A program made the translations under genes and the position numbers. Shown here in pieces: positions 11,077-21,820 of a stretch of 64,000 bases of DNA; positions within the stretch are counted from its first letter, which is position 1, and every line of letters starts with the position of its first letter. The DNA lies in contig NW_025408671.1 of the NCBI RefSeq assembly GCF_020360975.1, forward strand, positions 2,604,001 to 2,668,000, in the 5' to 3' direction. The DNA comes from Hirsutella rhossiliensis (taxonomy: Eukaryota > Ascomycota > Sordariomycetes > Hypocreales > Ophiocordycipitaceae). Under the pieces are notes generated by a model that was not told the origin of the DNA, did no database searches, and saw only the letters and a program-made list of their open reading frames with translations.

Positions 11077-12555
11077 CTAGACTGTCCTCCACATGGCGCC
11101 GGCCTCCGTACCCTCGCCGCCCGCCTCGTCCCGGTTCATCCTCTCAATCCACTCGCCCTCCCGCGCGAGCGCCTCGCGCTCCATGTCCTCCATGGCCCCG
11201 AGCTCCGCGAGCATGTCCTGCGCCAGGCTCCGCGCGCCCGCCAGCATCCGCTCCAGGCTCGAGCCGCCGCTCGTGTCCTTGTCCACGTCGTTTGAGGTGG
11301 CCGGAGCCAAGTCGTCAATCTCGTGGAGCTGAGACCGCCAGTCTCGTAGGCGGCGGGTTATGGCCGAGCACTCGTCCTTCCAGGGAGCGTCCAGCTCGTC
11401 GATGAAGAGCGCGCTCTGGCTTTGCAGGTGGACCGCTGCGCTACCAGAGCTGGCCCTCGCCTCCTCGACGTCGCGGACGCGGTGGGCCCATCGTTCGAAG
11501 CGTCTTACCGCCCTACCGTACCGCCCCCCGGGTTCGCTGAGCGTCCATAGCCCGCTCAAAATGTCCCCCAGGAGCTGAATCTTCTCGTCGAGGCCCTTGC
11601 CAGAGCTCCCCCAGCGGCGGAGAGCCAGGATATTGTCACGCTCAACCCCCGCCCGCTGCGTATCTGCCAGGGCCCTGCTCGCCTCGCCGAGCTGAGTAAA
11701 CCGGCGGCCGAGCTTGTCCCTCGCGCTCGCCTGCCACTGAGCCTGTACGGGCGCAGCCTCGCGGTGCAAGAGGTGGAGCTGCAGAAGCTCTGTCTGCAGC
11801 TTGTTGGTCTCGGCCGAGGCGGCGACGTTGGCGGGGAGCTTGGATGGCGAGGGGGGCACGAGGAACGTCGATGTCAGGGGCTTGGGCGCCAGGTTCTTGG
11901 CGGGCGAGTAGTGCTGCTGCAGGGTCGAAAAGGCCGGTCGAAGTCGCGGATGCTGCGTCGGCCTCGAAGCCACGGCTGCGGGCGGCGTCGACGGCGGAGG
12001 GGCCGCCTTGGCTGCTGTCGACGCGGTGCCTCCTCGCGCAATGATGCTGGAGCGCGACGCCGCCGAGGCCGCGCGGGGCTTGTCGCGCGAGGGGGGGCGC
12101 AGCACCGGCGCGGGGTGGTGATGTAGGCCTGTCGCCGTGCTCCTAGCACGCGTATGGGCCGGAGCATGCCTCACCTGCGCGCCCGCTGCCGATGCCGACG
12201 TGACGCTACCGGCTGATGTAGGCCGGGTCCTGGCAGGCGGTCTGTTGGAAGCCGACGAGGGCGGGTAGCGGCTCGACGACTCGCGCTTGACGGGCTCCTG
12301 TGCGGCAGCATTCCGCCTCTGGGACGTGGACGCAGAGCGGCCGAGAATGGCGGAGACGGGCCTGCTGCCGCTTCGAGCGCTGGCCGTCGCCAAGGTCGAT
12401 GTGGTGCGTGGCGGGGGCGGTTTGACGGGCAGGCGGCTGGGGGAGTCGCCCCGGTCAGGCTCCGCGGGGGGTGATGGACGTGGCGGCTGTGCCCTGGCGG
12501 TGGGAGCCCGTTCGGTCTTGCGCAGGGAGCGGGTGCGCTGAAGAGACGACGACAT
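11077..12555 (-). CDS. Unrecognised protein: basic disordered N-terminus, coiled-coil C-terminus
   Basis: A single exon of 492 residues. Residues 1 to about 215 are disordered, rich in Ser, Pro, Arg and Ala, and strongly basic. A compact conserved-looking motif follows (QHYSPAKNLAPKPLTSTFL then PPSPSKLPANVAAS). The C-terminal half is helical with heptad-like spacing (ETNKLQTELLQLHLLHREAA; ERDNILALRRWGSSGKGLDEKIQLLGDIL) and ends in an acidic helix. The pattern of a basic disordered head plus coiled coil is common in microtubule, spindle-pole or augmin-type proteins. Nothing in the sequence proves such a role, and I do not recognise the family. No signal peptide or membrane span. Confidence 0.75.
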   Translation of the reverse strand: MSSSLQRTRSLRKTERAPTARAQPPRPSPPAEPDRGDSPSRLPVKPPPPRTTSTLATASARSGSRPVSAILGRSASTSQRRNAAAQEPVKRESSSRYPPSSASNRPPARTRPTSAGSVTSASAAGAQVRHAPAHTRARSTATGLHHHPAPVLRPPSRDKPRAASAASRSSIIARGGTASTAAKAAPPPSTPPAAVASRPTQHPRLRPAFSTLQQHYSPAKNLAPKPLTSTFLVPPSPSKLPANVAASAETNKLQTELLQLHLLHREAAPVQAQWQASARDKLGRRFTQLGEASRALADTQRAGVERDNILALRRWGSSGKGLDEKIQLLGDILSGLWTLSEPGGRYGRAVRRFERWAHRVRDVEEARASSGSAAVHLQSQSALFIDELDAPWKDECSAITRRLRDWRSQLHEIDDLAPATSNDVDKDTSGGSSLERMLAGARSLAQDMLAELGAMEDMEREALAREGEWIERMNRDEAGGEGTEAGAMWRTV

Positions 12556-13293
12556 GGCCGTGAGCGAAACAATGGCGGGCGGAGGTGAGCAAGAAGAGTG
12601 GACGGCTGTCTCTAAGCAGCCGTCCCCCTGCTAGCGCGAATATACCGTGCATACTCGGAACCCGGGTTGGTATGCAGCTCCCGAGAACATATTCTTATAT
12701 CGTAGATGCAAATCCGCCCGCAACTTTCCTCAAGCCCCCAGCAAGACTTGCAGGTGTCGACAGGTGCAGACCTTGGCATACCGCATCTGTTGGAGCGTTC
12801 CACCGTTGCCTCCGCTTGACAGATGGCATCCTCACCTTTCCGCTGTTTACTTGCACCAGTGTAGCGCAGAATACGGACGCCTTACGAGACTGTCGGCAGT
12901 AAATTCTTCCAGCATCCGCCCGTGTCGTCGATATGTCGAACCCCAGCTCCCGGATCGTGTCCGTTTTGCCTACGTCCGCGACTATGGCACTTGAGAACAG
13001 AAAAGACACAGCGGCTGGCAAGCAGAGCCGGATCACTGATCTTACCTTGGCCTAAGCAACCAGGTGACATCGGTTATACGGAAGCCCCACGGTCCAGACC
13101 GCCCGTTGTTCATATCCGTCGAATGGTGCGTATTTGCAGAGGGCGGCAAGACTGGGCCTTTCTTTTCGGTCAGGGAAGACTCGGGCGCGTGAGCCTTGAA
13201 CCTAGAGGGAGGTATGGCAGGATGGTAACATTTTGCAACTGTCGAGACGACAGCTACAAGGCGGCGACGACTACGACCTCAACAGGGGTCTGG
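12556..13293. other. Intergenic region upstream of the coiled-coil gene
   Basis: This region is presumably the promoter of the minus-strand gene ending at 11077. A plus-strand open frame (12922-13380) leads into the decayed region that follows, but it has no recognisable domain. Confidence 0.4.
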
Positions 13294-14052
13294 GACGGGG
13301 CTGTCCTGTCGGAGCCTCTTCCGGTCCCTCAGCCGAGGGGCCAAGATTTTGAACCCCAGCTTCCGGAAGGTATCCGTTGACGGCACTGTCCTGTCGAAGC
13401 CTCTTCAGATCCTTGAGCCGAGGGATGTCGCGCTGCACGACGTCTTCCGCGAGGTGCCGCAGGTGAACTTGTCTTGGCCAGCGTGCCGCAACCAACGAGA
13501 CGCTTAGTACGCGACAAACCCCGATTCCGGGCCTGACCAGGACGACCTCGTACCAGCAAAAGGGCCTATACGACGCCGCCACCGAGTAGCTCATCGACGC
13601 AAGTGATGCGTTCTTCGACTTATACAAGCGCGCGGTGGAGAGCCTCCCCACAGCTTCAAAGGACTTGCGCGTGAGGTCCTGGTCAGGCGAGACGGTGCTA
13701 CGGCGGGCAAATGGTACCGAACTCGATCTCAGGCAGCTGTCTCGTCTCCGGGACACTGCCGCGCTGGCGAGTCTCCGGGATGCTGCCGCGTTGGCGAGGG
13801 ACCACGCGCTCGTGTATGTATACATCTACACTTCTCGAGCTCGGCCGTGGCTTTATACGGTTGGTTACTTTTGTACCGACGTTTCATCTTATACCAGGGT
13901 GGCCAGGTACCGGTCTGATTCCTCGTTTGCCGCTCTTATACCAGAGCTTTGACAAACGCGCTCGCCACGACAGTCTCGCCGAGAGTTCGATCCAACAGGC
14001 ACGAGACTGGCAGCGAGCGATCGACAATCTCGACCTCGCCCGGCGCATCTAG
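13294..14052 (+). pseudogene. Decayed protein-coding relic with frameshifts, stops and internal repeats
   Basis: Protein-like segments appear in all three plus-strand frames, broken by stops and frame changes. Examples are DGTVLSKPLQILEPRD through DVFREVPQVNLSWPAC near 13379-13500 (frame 2), LIDASDAFFDLYKRAVESLP near 13592-13650 (frame 3, preceded by an in-frame TAG), and LAESSIQQARDWQRAIDNLD near 13978-14040 (frame 1). A ~45-bp segment starting at 13294 recurs at 13379 with about 80% identity and a shift of 85 bp, which changes frame. A 27-bp unit is exactly tandem at 13744-13797. I could not identify the parent family; a repeat-containing gene or transposon-borne gene is possible. There is no intact product. 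Confidence 0.4.
13744..13797. repeat. 27-bp direct tandem repeat, two copies
   Basis: Two adjacent 27-bp units differ at three positions. In one frame they encode the nine-residue repeats SLRDTAALA/SLRDAAALA inside the decayed gene relic. Confidence 0.85.
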
Positions 14053-15116
14053 AATTGTTCAGGCAGCCTGCGCCAACCCTAGCCCTTCTCCTTGGTCAGC
14101 CGGTAGTTAGTCGAGCCGTTAGTTGGGCAGTCAATCGAGCATCTACGGCGCGTAAGGCTGTTGGTCAAATAGAGATTTAGTCTGGGGCAAATAGTAATCA
14201 GTAAGCGACCAATTAAAGGAGGGGATTTCAAGAGACTCTTGGCCGAATATTAGTAATGCTCATTGTAATGCTCTAGCTCTTTTCCTCCCCAATCCACCTT
14301 TCATGCTCCCCTTTGCCTCTCGCCTCTCAACAAGAACAGCGTTGTCCGAGCGTATATGTACGGTATCAGGAGGCCATCCTCCAGCCACATCCTGAATGGC
14401 TGTGCCCGGAAACTCGCTGAAGTCATTACGGTTTAAGGTTCCTACCTAACAACAGGTCAATTTGCGCAGCGTCGCCGAAAGGTGGAACCACGGCTTGGAC
14501 TCCCAGCTCGTTCGGCGTCATCTCTGCTCTTGCTCTTCTCCAACATTTTCATCACGAGTGCACTCGAGAACAGGGGGCGCTTTCAGCAAGTCGCCGGCTA
14601 TCCACGCGGGGCCATGGACTTCATATTTGACTACCAAAAAGGAAGAAAAATGGGGACCACGACGCTTAACCCAAGACCCTGACGACTGCTCAAGAGTCCG
14701 ATGCATCCGATGCATGTCATAATCCTCGTAACGAACCTATTACATCAAACAAAAAGGTCTGCGCTTCCCTCGGTCCCGTGCCGATCCAACGGCTGTCCTA
14801 CCATGGGGTCTCCCATACACCTCCGCTCTTGTTTTGGAATGAACTCTCCCCTTCGCCGGGAAAGGAACGATATCGTATAATCACCTTCCTGCGTGCTGTC
14901 GCGCGTCCCTTGTTAATCGAGTCTCTGAGGCTGACGACGTGTCGTTGCCTTGACCGTGACAGACCACCACGTCCCTGTGAACTGCGAATCATTGATCCGC
15001 CCTCTCTGCCGCGGCAAGAGGAAAGAAATGCAAAAAAGGATGTAAAAGTACAGAGAAGAAGAGACGAGGGAGGAGGAGGTGGTTGACGTAGTGCTGCGAA
15101 CTGTGCGGTGGACCTC
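14053..15116. other. AT-richer intergenic region
   Basis: The part from about 14100 to 14280 is visibly richer in A and T than its surroundings and follows directly on the gene relic, so it may be the remainder of the same insertion. The rest includes the presumptive 3' UTR of the minus-strand gene ending at 15117. No coding frame with recognisable features. Confidence 0.4.
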
Positions 15117-16461
15117 TCACGGAGACTTGCCCGCCTGCAGCCCGAGGGCGGATCCGGGCCGGGACATGGAGGACAAACTAAGCGGCGTGTTGACGGCCAG
15201 CTCGTCGACCAAGCGGCGCAACACCCTCTGATGCCCGTTGAGCACCCGCATGCACGAGTCGCAGATGCGCAGGTGGCAAAAGGTGCACACCCATCGATCC
15301 TCGGTGTCTGCCTTGTCGCACGTCTGGCAGGTGAGCGGGCAGTTGCGGTTCGAGCGACGGTTCATGGTTCTGTGGTTCTGGTAGCAGTTAAAGTGCGAGT
15401 TCCTGGGCGGGCGGGCGGATATGACGGTGCCTGCGGCGTACGGCCTGTCTGTCTGGACGGGGAAGTAGGTGGCCCTTGGGTCGGTCTCCCGCGTCACCCT
15501 CATCTCGGCGTACAGAGTGCCGTCTCTGCCCCTGTACTGAGGACCTGGCGTCTCCGAGGAAGCGCGGGCTGCGGCGGACAGCGGTGCATCGGACGTCGCC
15601 GACAACGGGCTTCGCAGGGCGGGTTCTCTTGGACGGCCGGTCCCGGTGAGTTTGACAGACGTCTGGCGGGCCGAAGGGGGCTGGCCGCTTGCCGGAGACT
15701 GGAGTGCATCGCGGAGATTCGGGAGGCTCGTAGCGGCGGGCAGACTCGGGAGCGCCGACGGCAGCGACTTCCTCGGGATGGGGGCTCGCTCCGGCTGCTC
15801 GGATGAATGGTGGCGGGGCGCTGTCTTGGGACCAGAGTCTGTTTGAGCAGGCTTGGGCGACGCTGAAGGCGCGGGGGAGACGGGAGAGACAAAGACGTCA
15901 ACGGGGGGCGCTGTCTTGACATCTTCCTTGTGATACTCAGGGGTCGGGGGGCGCTGTGCACCCGGCCGGGGCGTGCGGCTAGTCTTGGTGGTGGCACCGT
16001 CGACGGAAGAGCGGTTGCGGCGCACGGCGTTTTTGACTTGGCTCAGCGACGACGGAGCATTCCCCATGGCTTGGGCGTCGGCTACTTGCTGATGCTGTGG
16101 CGGCGGCGACGCTTGCTGCTTGGCCGCGGGCCGCACGTTACGGCCAGGCAAGCCGACGACGGGAGACCGTGACGGGGTGCGTGGCTGCTGCGGCGGCGGC
16201 GGCGGCAGCGGGGGCGACGGGGGCGACGCTGGGTTGTTGAGCGGCTTGCGCGGCAGGGAGAAGGGCTCGGGGCCGGCGTGGGAGGGCGCCGTCGAGGCCG
16301 TCGAGCCGTGGCTGTGGTTGAGCGTGAGCCCGGACAGCTGGGCGCGGCTGGTGTCTGTCTTTACGGAGCGGCGGCGCCAGATTTCGGGCTGGGGGGCCGA
16401 CTTGGGCGCCGCTAGGTCGGAGGGGGGGGACGGGGTTGGTTGATTGTGGTGGTGGTGTCGC

Positions 16462-16495
<34 letters not shown>

Positions 16496-17147
16496 GCGGT
16501 TGTAGGAGTTGCTGCTTGTCGTCATCATGGTCGGCGTCATGGGCAGGTGGTGGTGGAGGAGGCGGAGGCGGGGGCAGCTTTGCATGGTGCCGGGGGGGGG
16601 TGGGCTGTGCTTTGCTGGGCGCAGCAGCAGCCGGTGGGGGCGACAGTGACGTTTCAGAGGCACAGTACATGCTGGTGGTGGTTGCGGTGCTGGCGCCTGC
16701 GCTGCCGCCCGACGGCGGCTCGTCCGGGATGCGCGAGTAGGCCGACAGCAGGCTGGACAGCGAGTCGGACGGCGACGGCGGCGCCATGTACTGCAGCGGG
16801 TTTGCCGGCGGCTGCAGCAGCAACGGCTCGGGCGGCGGCGCCTCGGCAGCCGCGGCGGCTTGCGGCTGGGGCGGCTGTGGCGGCGCTTCGACGGCGACGG
16901 GCTTCCGTGCGATGCTGCTGCTGCTGCTGACGCTGCCCTTGACCGTCTTGCCGCCGCTGTCGTCGTCGTCGGCCTCTTCTCCTTCCTTGGCCGGCGGCTT
17001 CGGCGGGCGCGGAGACGCGGGCAGCGAGGGCAGCTGAGGCGGCTGGCGGGGCTCGCGGGGGAGGCCGGGCACGGATGGGAGGGCCTTTGAGAAGCGAGAG
17101 CGGCCCTTTTTAGGCGTCTCGGACGAGGCGGAAAGAAGGTGCGCCAT
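15117..17147 (-). CDS. Low-complexity protein with C-terminal zinc-binding domain
   Basis: A single exon of 676 residues. Residues 1 to about 560 are low complexity: proline runs (a stretch of more than ten), a Gln run followed by His (QQQQ...RHHHHNQ, about residues 217-235), Ser/Pro segments and repeated PP motifs typical of SH3 or WW ligands. The only folded-looking part is the C-terminal ~80 residues, with an ordered Cys/His series: HFNCYQNH, then RNCPLTCQTC, then RWVCTFCHLRICDSCM. The spacing suggests a two-zinc fold, perhaps RING- or B-box-like, but I do not recognise the family and would not call ubiquitin ligase activity. The protein lacks a signal peptide and membrane span. It is divergent from the MFS transporter gene 2.3 kb away. 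Confidence 0.8.
16462..16497. repeat. (TTG)n microsatellite encoding polyglutamine
   Basis: About eleven uninterrupted TTG triplets on the plus strand are read as CAA glutamine codons in the minus-strand gene. Pure runs of this sort vary in length between strains. Confidence 0.92.
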
Positions 17148-19495
17148 GGCGATGACGACGATGATGACGACGGTGATGGTGATGAGGATGGTGATGAGGG
17201 TGGCGTTGGTCTGGGCCTGCGATGCAATCAGGCTCCTCTGCCTTGCTTCTCGGCGCAGCCGTGGGCTGGTATGGGTCCAAGGGCCTCGGCACGCTCGCGG
17301 CGAGCCTGGCGTTTGCGGACGGTGCGACAGTGCCCTTTTTGCCTGGCTCGTCCGAGGGGGGGCCCTTGGGACTCTGACTCTTGAGCTGAGCTAAATGTGG
17401 AGGGTCTCGCGGCGGCGGCGACGGCGGCAAAGGATATTTCACGGTGCTTACAGGCTGCCATGCGCAAAGTCGGTGGACGGGGGCGAGGGGAGTTTCAGGG
17501 AGAGAAGAAGCGAGTGCGCGAGAGAACAGGAACTGGAGGGGCGGGACGGGCGAGGACTGTGAAGAGTGATGAGCCGCGCCCCCTCGGCCAGGGATCCACG
17601 GCGGAGGATCGTATCCTTTCTTTTTCCTTTTTTTTCCTTCCTTCTTTGACTCGCCCCTATCTTGGTCTCCTGCGGCCCCGCCTCCGTGTCGAGATGAGTG
17701 CTCTAGGGCTAGAGACGAGGTTGGTGGGTCGTCAGTCACAGCGCATCGCCCGGGGTGGCTTGGCCCGTTCCTGGAGATGACCAGGCGCGGCTAGGTACAG
17801 TATCTTGCATGTGAAGAGTTAGCAACCGTGCCGCTTGTGGCCTTGCACGAGGCAATGACGCTTTGTGTCTCGCTCCGTCTGCGGGCGTCATGATGCGCGC
17901 TTGAACCTCTCCGACCACAGTTTCCTTGTCGAGACCGAAGACGGGCGATGTCTCGCATGTGTACGGGCGTCACGTGACAGACACCAGGCGGCCCCCCGAC
18001 GCCCAGCTTCGCGCAACACCTGAAGTGACGGCCACTGACTGGCCCACTGACTGGCCCACTGACGGGCGGGCGACCTAACGTACTGCTGCGCTAACTTCAG
18101 CCAGCCCGCCAGCGGCTCCACTCCGCTCCCGCCCGGGCCCTGCGGATGGGCGGGAGGCCGCCTGAGGAAACAGCGACAGAGCCGTGGGACGACACGACCG
18201 TGTAACTTATGATGGATGGATATTATCCGTAATCACTACCTATTCCAGCAGTGCCAGGGTTCCGTCTCAGGTCCCGCGGCACCCTTTTGGCTCTTTGTAA
18301 TTGGCCGATGGCAAATAAAGAACAAGGCCTTGTTTGGATGCTTGGGCGTCGCAAAAACAGGATCCGCCAACGCCAGCCCCATTGTCCAATCGCAAGATGG
18401 ATTTGCACAACTGGTACACATACGAACTACCTTGGAAGAGTAAGTTAGTAATTATGTACGTATGCGGATTAAAAGCCCCGCCCGGCCTTGGCCGAGTCCC
18501 AAGGCCGAAAGCTCAGCTCCTCCCGCCCGGCCCAGCCGTACCGGCATCGAGCACCACAAAGCCGCATGGTTCAAGGGTTCACAGCGCGTGATGCAATGCT
18601 GGCAACCCGGGCAAGAGTCCTCCCCTGTTCATGACGACACTGGATGCTCCCGAGACGAGACGTCACTCACAGCTCTACTGTACAGAGAAAATTACTGTAC
18701 ACACTGCGAACCGTTGACTTCCGTCGTCTCGTACCGATGATTTACAGGCAAGTTATCCAAAGCAAATACACGGAGAAAAGCAACAGGCGTCGTCGCTCTG
18801 CAGGCTGGGTGGATGCCCTCTAGGTTACTGAAGGCATCTCAAGCAAACAAGTATCCTACGCCCGCCCTGCTCACATGTACACTCCGCGTCGCAGTACAGC
18901 ACATGGCCCCCTGTGCACCCGGAAATGGACGTGCCAAACAAGACCCACCCATGTATCCGTACTTGCAGCCACCGCCCAATAAGTACCTACCTACCTACCT
19001 AGGTAGGTAATCTCGCCAAGGGCCGCGAATAGCATCATCCGGCGCCCTCCATTCATCTCTCTCCCCGCCGTGCTGCACCATGCTGTACAGGATCCGTAGG
19101 TCCATGCACGATACAGAGGTACGGATACAGCACGCCAATATATATTCTTCTTGGCCTTGACATGTTTGTTGTACACATCTCCCGCCCGCGACATCCTCGG
19201 CACTGGACCCCCTTTGTCCGCTCACCGGCCATTGGCCTGCTGCTGCTAGATGGACAGTGGCGTTCACATGTCTCATAACGCCAGTGGGAACTGCACCGGT
19301 TACACGGCTGCGTATAATTAGACGAGAACAACAGAGGCGCCGCTCAAGGCCACTCAAAAGAGCCTTTGCGTCCCCCCTCCCCCCAAATTCTTGTGTCGTA
19401 GACGACTGGGCCGTAGCAGAACCGTCAATACACGTACCGAGTATTCCTCCTCGCATCCTTTCCGTCTCTCGTCTTCTGCCGCTACTTCATCGGCC
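17148..19495. other. Long divergent intergenic region
   Basis: 2.35 kb lie between the zinc-domain gene and the transporter. It holds a 12-bp short tandem (CTGGCCCACTGA type) near 18034-18065, several GTACAGTA-like words (about 18675-18700), and the TACCTAC.../AGGTAGG palindrome at 18984-19009. No coding frame is convincing. The stretch around 17380-17700 is probably the leader of the minus-strand gene. Confidence 0.5.
18984..19009. repeat. TACC tandem with an 18-bp perfect palindrome
   Basis: Four TACC-type units run into AGGTAGGTA. Positions 18992-19009 (TACCTACCTAGGTAGGTA) equal their own reverse complement. The same CTACCT/AGGTAG core recurs in many other intergenic regions of the window. 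Confidence 0.9.
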
Positions 19496-21516
19496 ATGCC
19501 GGTATCCGTAGACGCCACGCCCCCGGTCCCGATCCCGGCCCCGATCCCGGCCCCGGCCCCGGCACCCACCGAATCCTCGCTCCTCCTCGCCGCCCGGCAT
19601 CAGCAGCACCACCATGCCTCCGCACCCTCCTCATGCCCCGAGCACGGCCGTCATCTCCATGGCTCGGCTCAGGGCGGCGTGCCCCGCGACGGCGATCCCC
19701 GCGACGGCGATTCACCTCCCATGGCCCGAAAGATGCATCTCTTCATTCCCGCCACCGGAATTGGTGTCCGTCTCTCCCACCCGCGCCTTGGAGCTTCCCA
19801 CCTGAGACTGACGCGCCATTTGGACAAAAGATCTATCTCGTCGCCATCGACCAGCTCTTGACCGTGGCCACATACGCCAAGATAGGCAGCGAGCTCAATG
19901 CCCTCAACAGCATGAGCTGGATCGCCACCTCGTGAGTGGTCTCGTCCACGTCTAGGGAGATCGAAAAGGGGCAACAAGAACACGACCGTTGACTCGCTCC
20001 ACCCTCAGGTTCTTCCTCACCCTCACCAGCTTCCAGCCTCTCTATGGCAAGCTCAGTGACATCTTTGGCCGCAAGGAATGCCTCCTCTTTGCTTATGCCG
20101 TCTTTGGCCTCGGCTGCCTCGGTTGTGGTCTGGCCCGGGACATTGTCCAGTTGTGCATCTCTCGCGCCGTCGCCGGCATCGGCGGAGGCGGCATCAACGC
20201 CGTCGTCTCCATCCTGCTGTCGGACCTTGTGCCCCTGAGGGAGCGGGGCGTGTGGCAGGGCTACTTGAACATCCTCTACGCCGCCGGGTCCTCGACCGGT
20301 GCGCCCCTGGGAGGCATTCTCGCCGACTCCATCGGCTGGCGATGGTAAGCCGTTCTGCCCGTGGCCTTGTCGCATCACCTTCAGCCGCAGAACGTGGTGC
20401 GAGGGCAGTGGTGCTTGCTCACGCGCTCTCAGGTCCTTCCTCGCCCAGGTGCCCCTGTGTTGCATGGGCTGGATCGCCGTCTACTTCCTCCTCGATGTCC
20501 CTCGCCCTGCACAATCGCACTGGCTGTCCAAGGTGCGCCAAATCGACTTCCTGGGCGCCTTCGTTCTCGTCGCCGCCGTCGTCGCCCTCCTTGCAGGCCT
20601 CGACTCTGGCCCCAACCTTGGCTGGTCCCATCGCGCCACCGTCATCTCCCTTTCCGCGGCGCCCGTCTTGTTCGGCCTGTTCGTCCTCGTCCAAGTAAAG
20701 GTTGCCACGCACCCCTTTGCTCCAAGCCATGTCATCTTCGGCCGCGGACTCTTTGCCTGCTACTTCGCCAATTTCTTCGGCGCCGCAGGCAACTTTGCCG
20801 TGCTCTTCTTCTTGCCCCTGTCCATGCAGGCCGGCGAGGGCTTCAGTGCTGCTGCCAGCGGCGCCCTGCTGGTGCCGGCCATGATCGCCGGCGTCTTGGC
20901 CTCCGTCGGTGGCGGCTGGGTCATCAAGAGGACGGGCAAGTTCTATGCCGTCTCGGTCCTCAGCTACGGCGTGCAAGCCTTCAGCATACTCCCCCTCGCC
21001 TTGTCAGTGTGGTTCAAGGCCACGGCTGCCGAGGTTGTTGCTCTCATGCTCACGGCTTCCGGGAGCGGTTCCGGTAAGTCTCCTCCTTGCGCCGAGTCGC
21101 CGAGCCTCGTGCAGCCAGACTGGTGAAGCTCAAATCTCCACCCAGGCCTCACGACCACGCTCATCGGCCTCCTCGCCAACGCCGCCACCCAAGACACCGC
21201 CGTCGTCGTCGCCTGCTCCTACCTCTTTAGATCCCTTGGTTCCAGCGTCGGCATTTCCGTTAGCTCTGCCGTCCTCCAGCAGGTGCTGCGAGCAGAACTC
21301 GCCACTCGTCTCCCCAACAGCGACGACGCCCGTCAGGTGGAAGGCAGAGTCCGCCAAAATATCGACTACATCAAGAAGCTGCCGCCGCCCATCGCCAACA
21401 TTGTTCGGAAAAGCTACCGCTTGGCTACGGCAGGGGCGCTCGTGCCAGCGCTGGCGTTTTCGGTCGTCGCCTTCTTGGCTACTTTTTGGGTAAGGACGAG
21501 GTCCTTGAAGTATTGA
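19496..21516 (+). CDS. MFS transporter, vacuolar basic amino acid (Vba/Fnx1) type
   Basis: Five exons (19496..19765, 19831..19931, 20009..20344, 20433..21073, 21146..21516) give 572 residues. All four introns are GT-AG and keep frame; the first uses donor GTCCGT with branch ACTGAC. After a disordered N-terminus containing a PIPAP repeat come about 14 membrane spans. Motifs are those of the 14-span drug:H+ family: LVAIDQLLTVATYAKIGSEL in span 1, the loop GKLSDIFGRKECLL (motif A), ISRAVAGIGGGGINAVVSIL (motif B) and LNILYAAGSSTGAPLGGIL (motif C). Fungal relatives with the ID-Q-TVATYAKI signature include Fnx1 and Vba1/2, which move basic amino acids into vacuoles. Substrate and location are inferred from family only. 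It converges on the TBC gene with 304 bp between stops. Confidence 0.85.
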
Positions 21517-21820
21517 GAAGTTGGGGGGTGCTGTTGGAAATGCTGTTGCACGGCGAAATTGTATCAACGCTAGACGAAAGTCGAAGATGACAAAAGGACA
21601 AATGGGGGCGGATGAAGCGGAAGACACAACAGTGGTCGATAGTAAGACGAAGGCGGCATGAGAGCTTTGACGCTCCCCGACCATCACATGACACTGCGAA
21701 TCATAGTGTACATAACCCATGTCACATGAATCTCGTAGCAGCCATGTACAAAAACGTAACGGCCGACAGCGCTCTCGTGCGCACCGCCCCTGTCCCTCTG
21801 CATGAGGTCGAGCGCGGCGT
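21517..21820. other. Convergent intergenic region
   Basis: 304 bp lie between converging stop codons. These are presumptive 3' UTRs only. Confidence 0.5.

Noticed and set aside
13983..13996. GTTCGATCC resembling a tRNA B box
   Set aside because: No A box or cloverleaf could be fitted around it. It lies inside the decayed gene relic.
17148..17739. Open minus-strand frame upstream of the zinc-domain gene
   Set aside because: It is in another frame, low complexity, and lies where a leader is expected.
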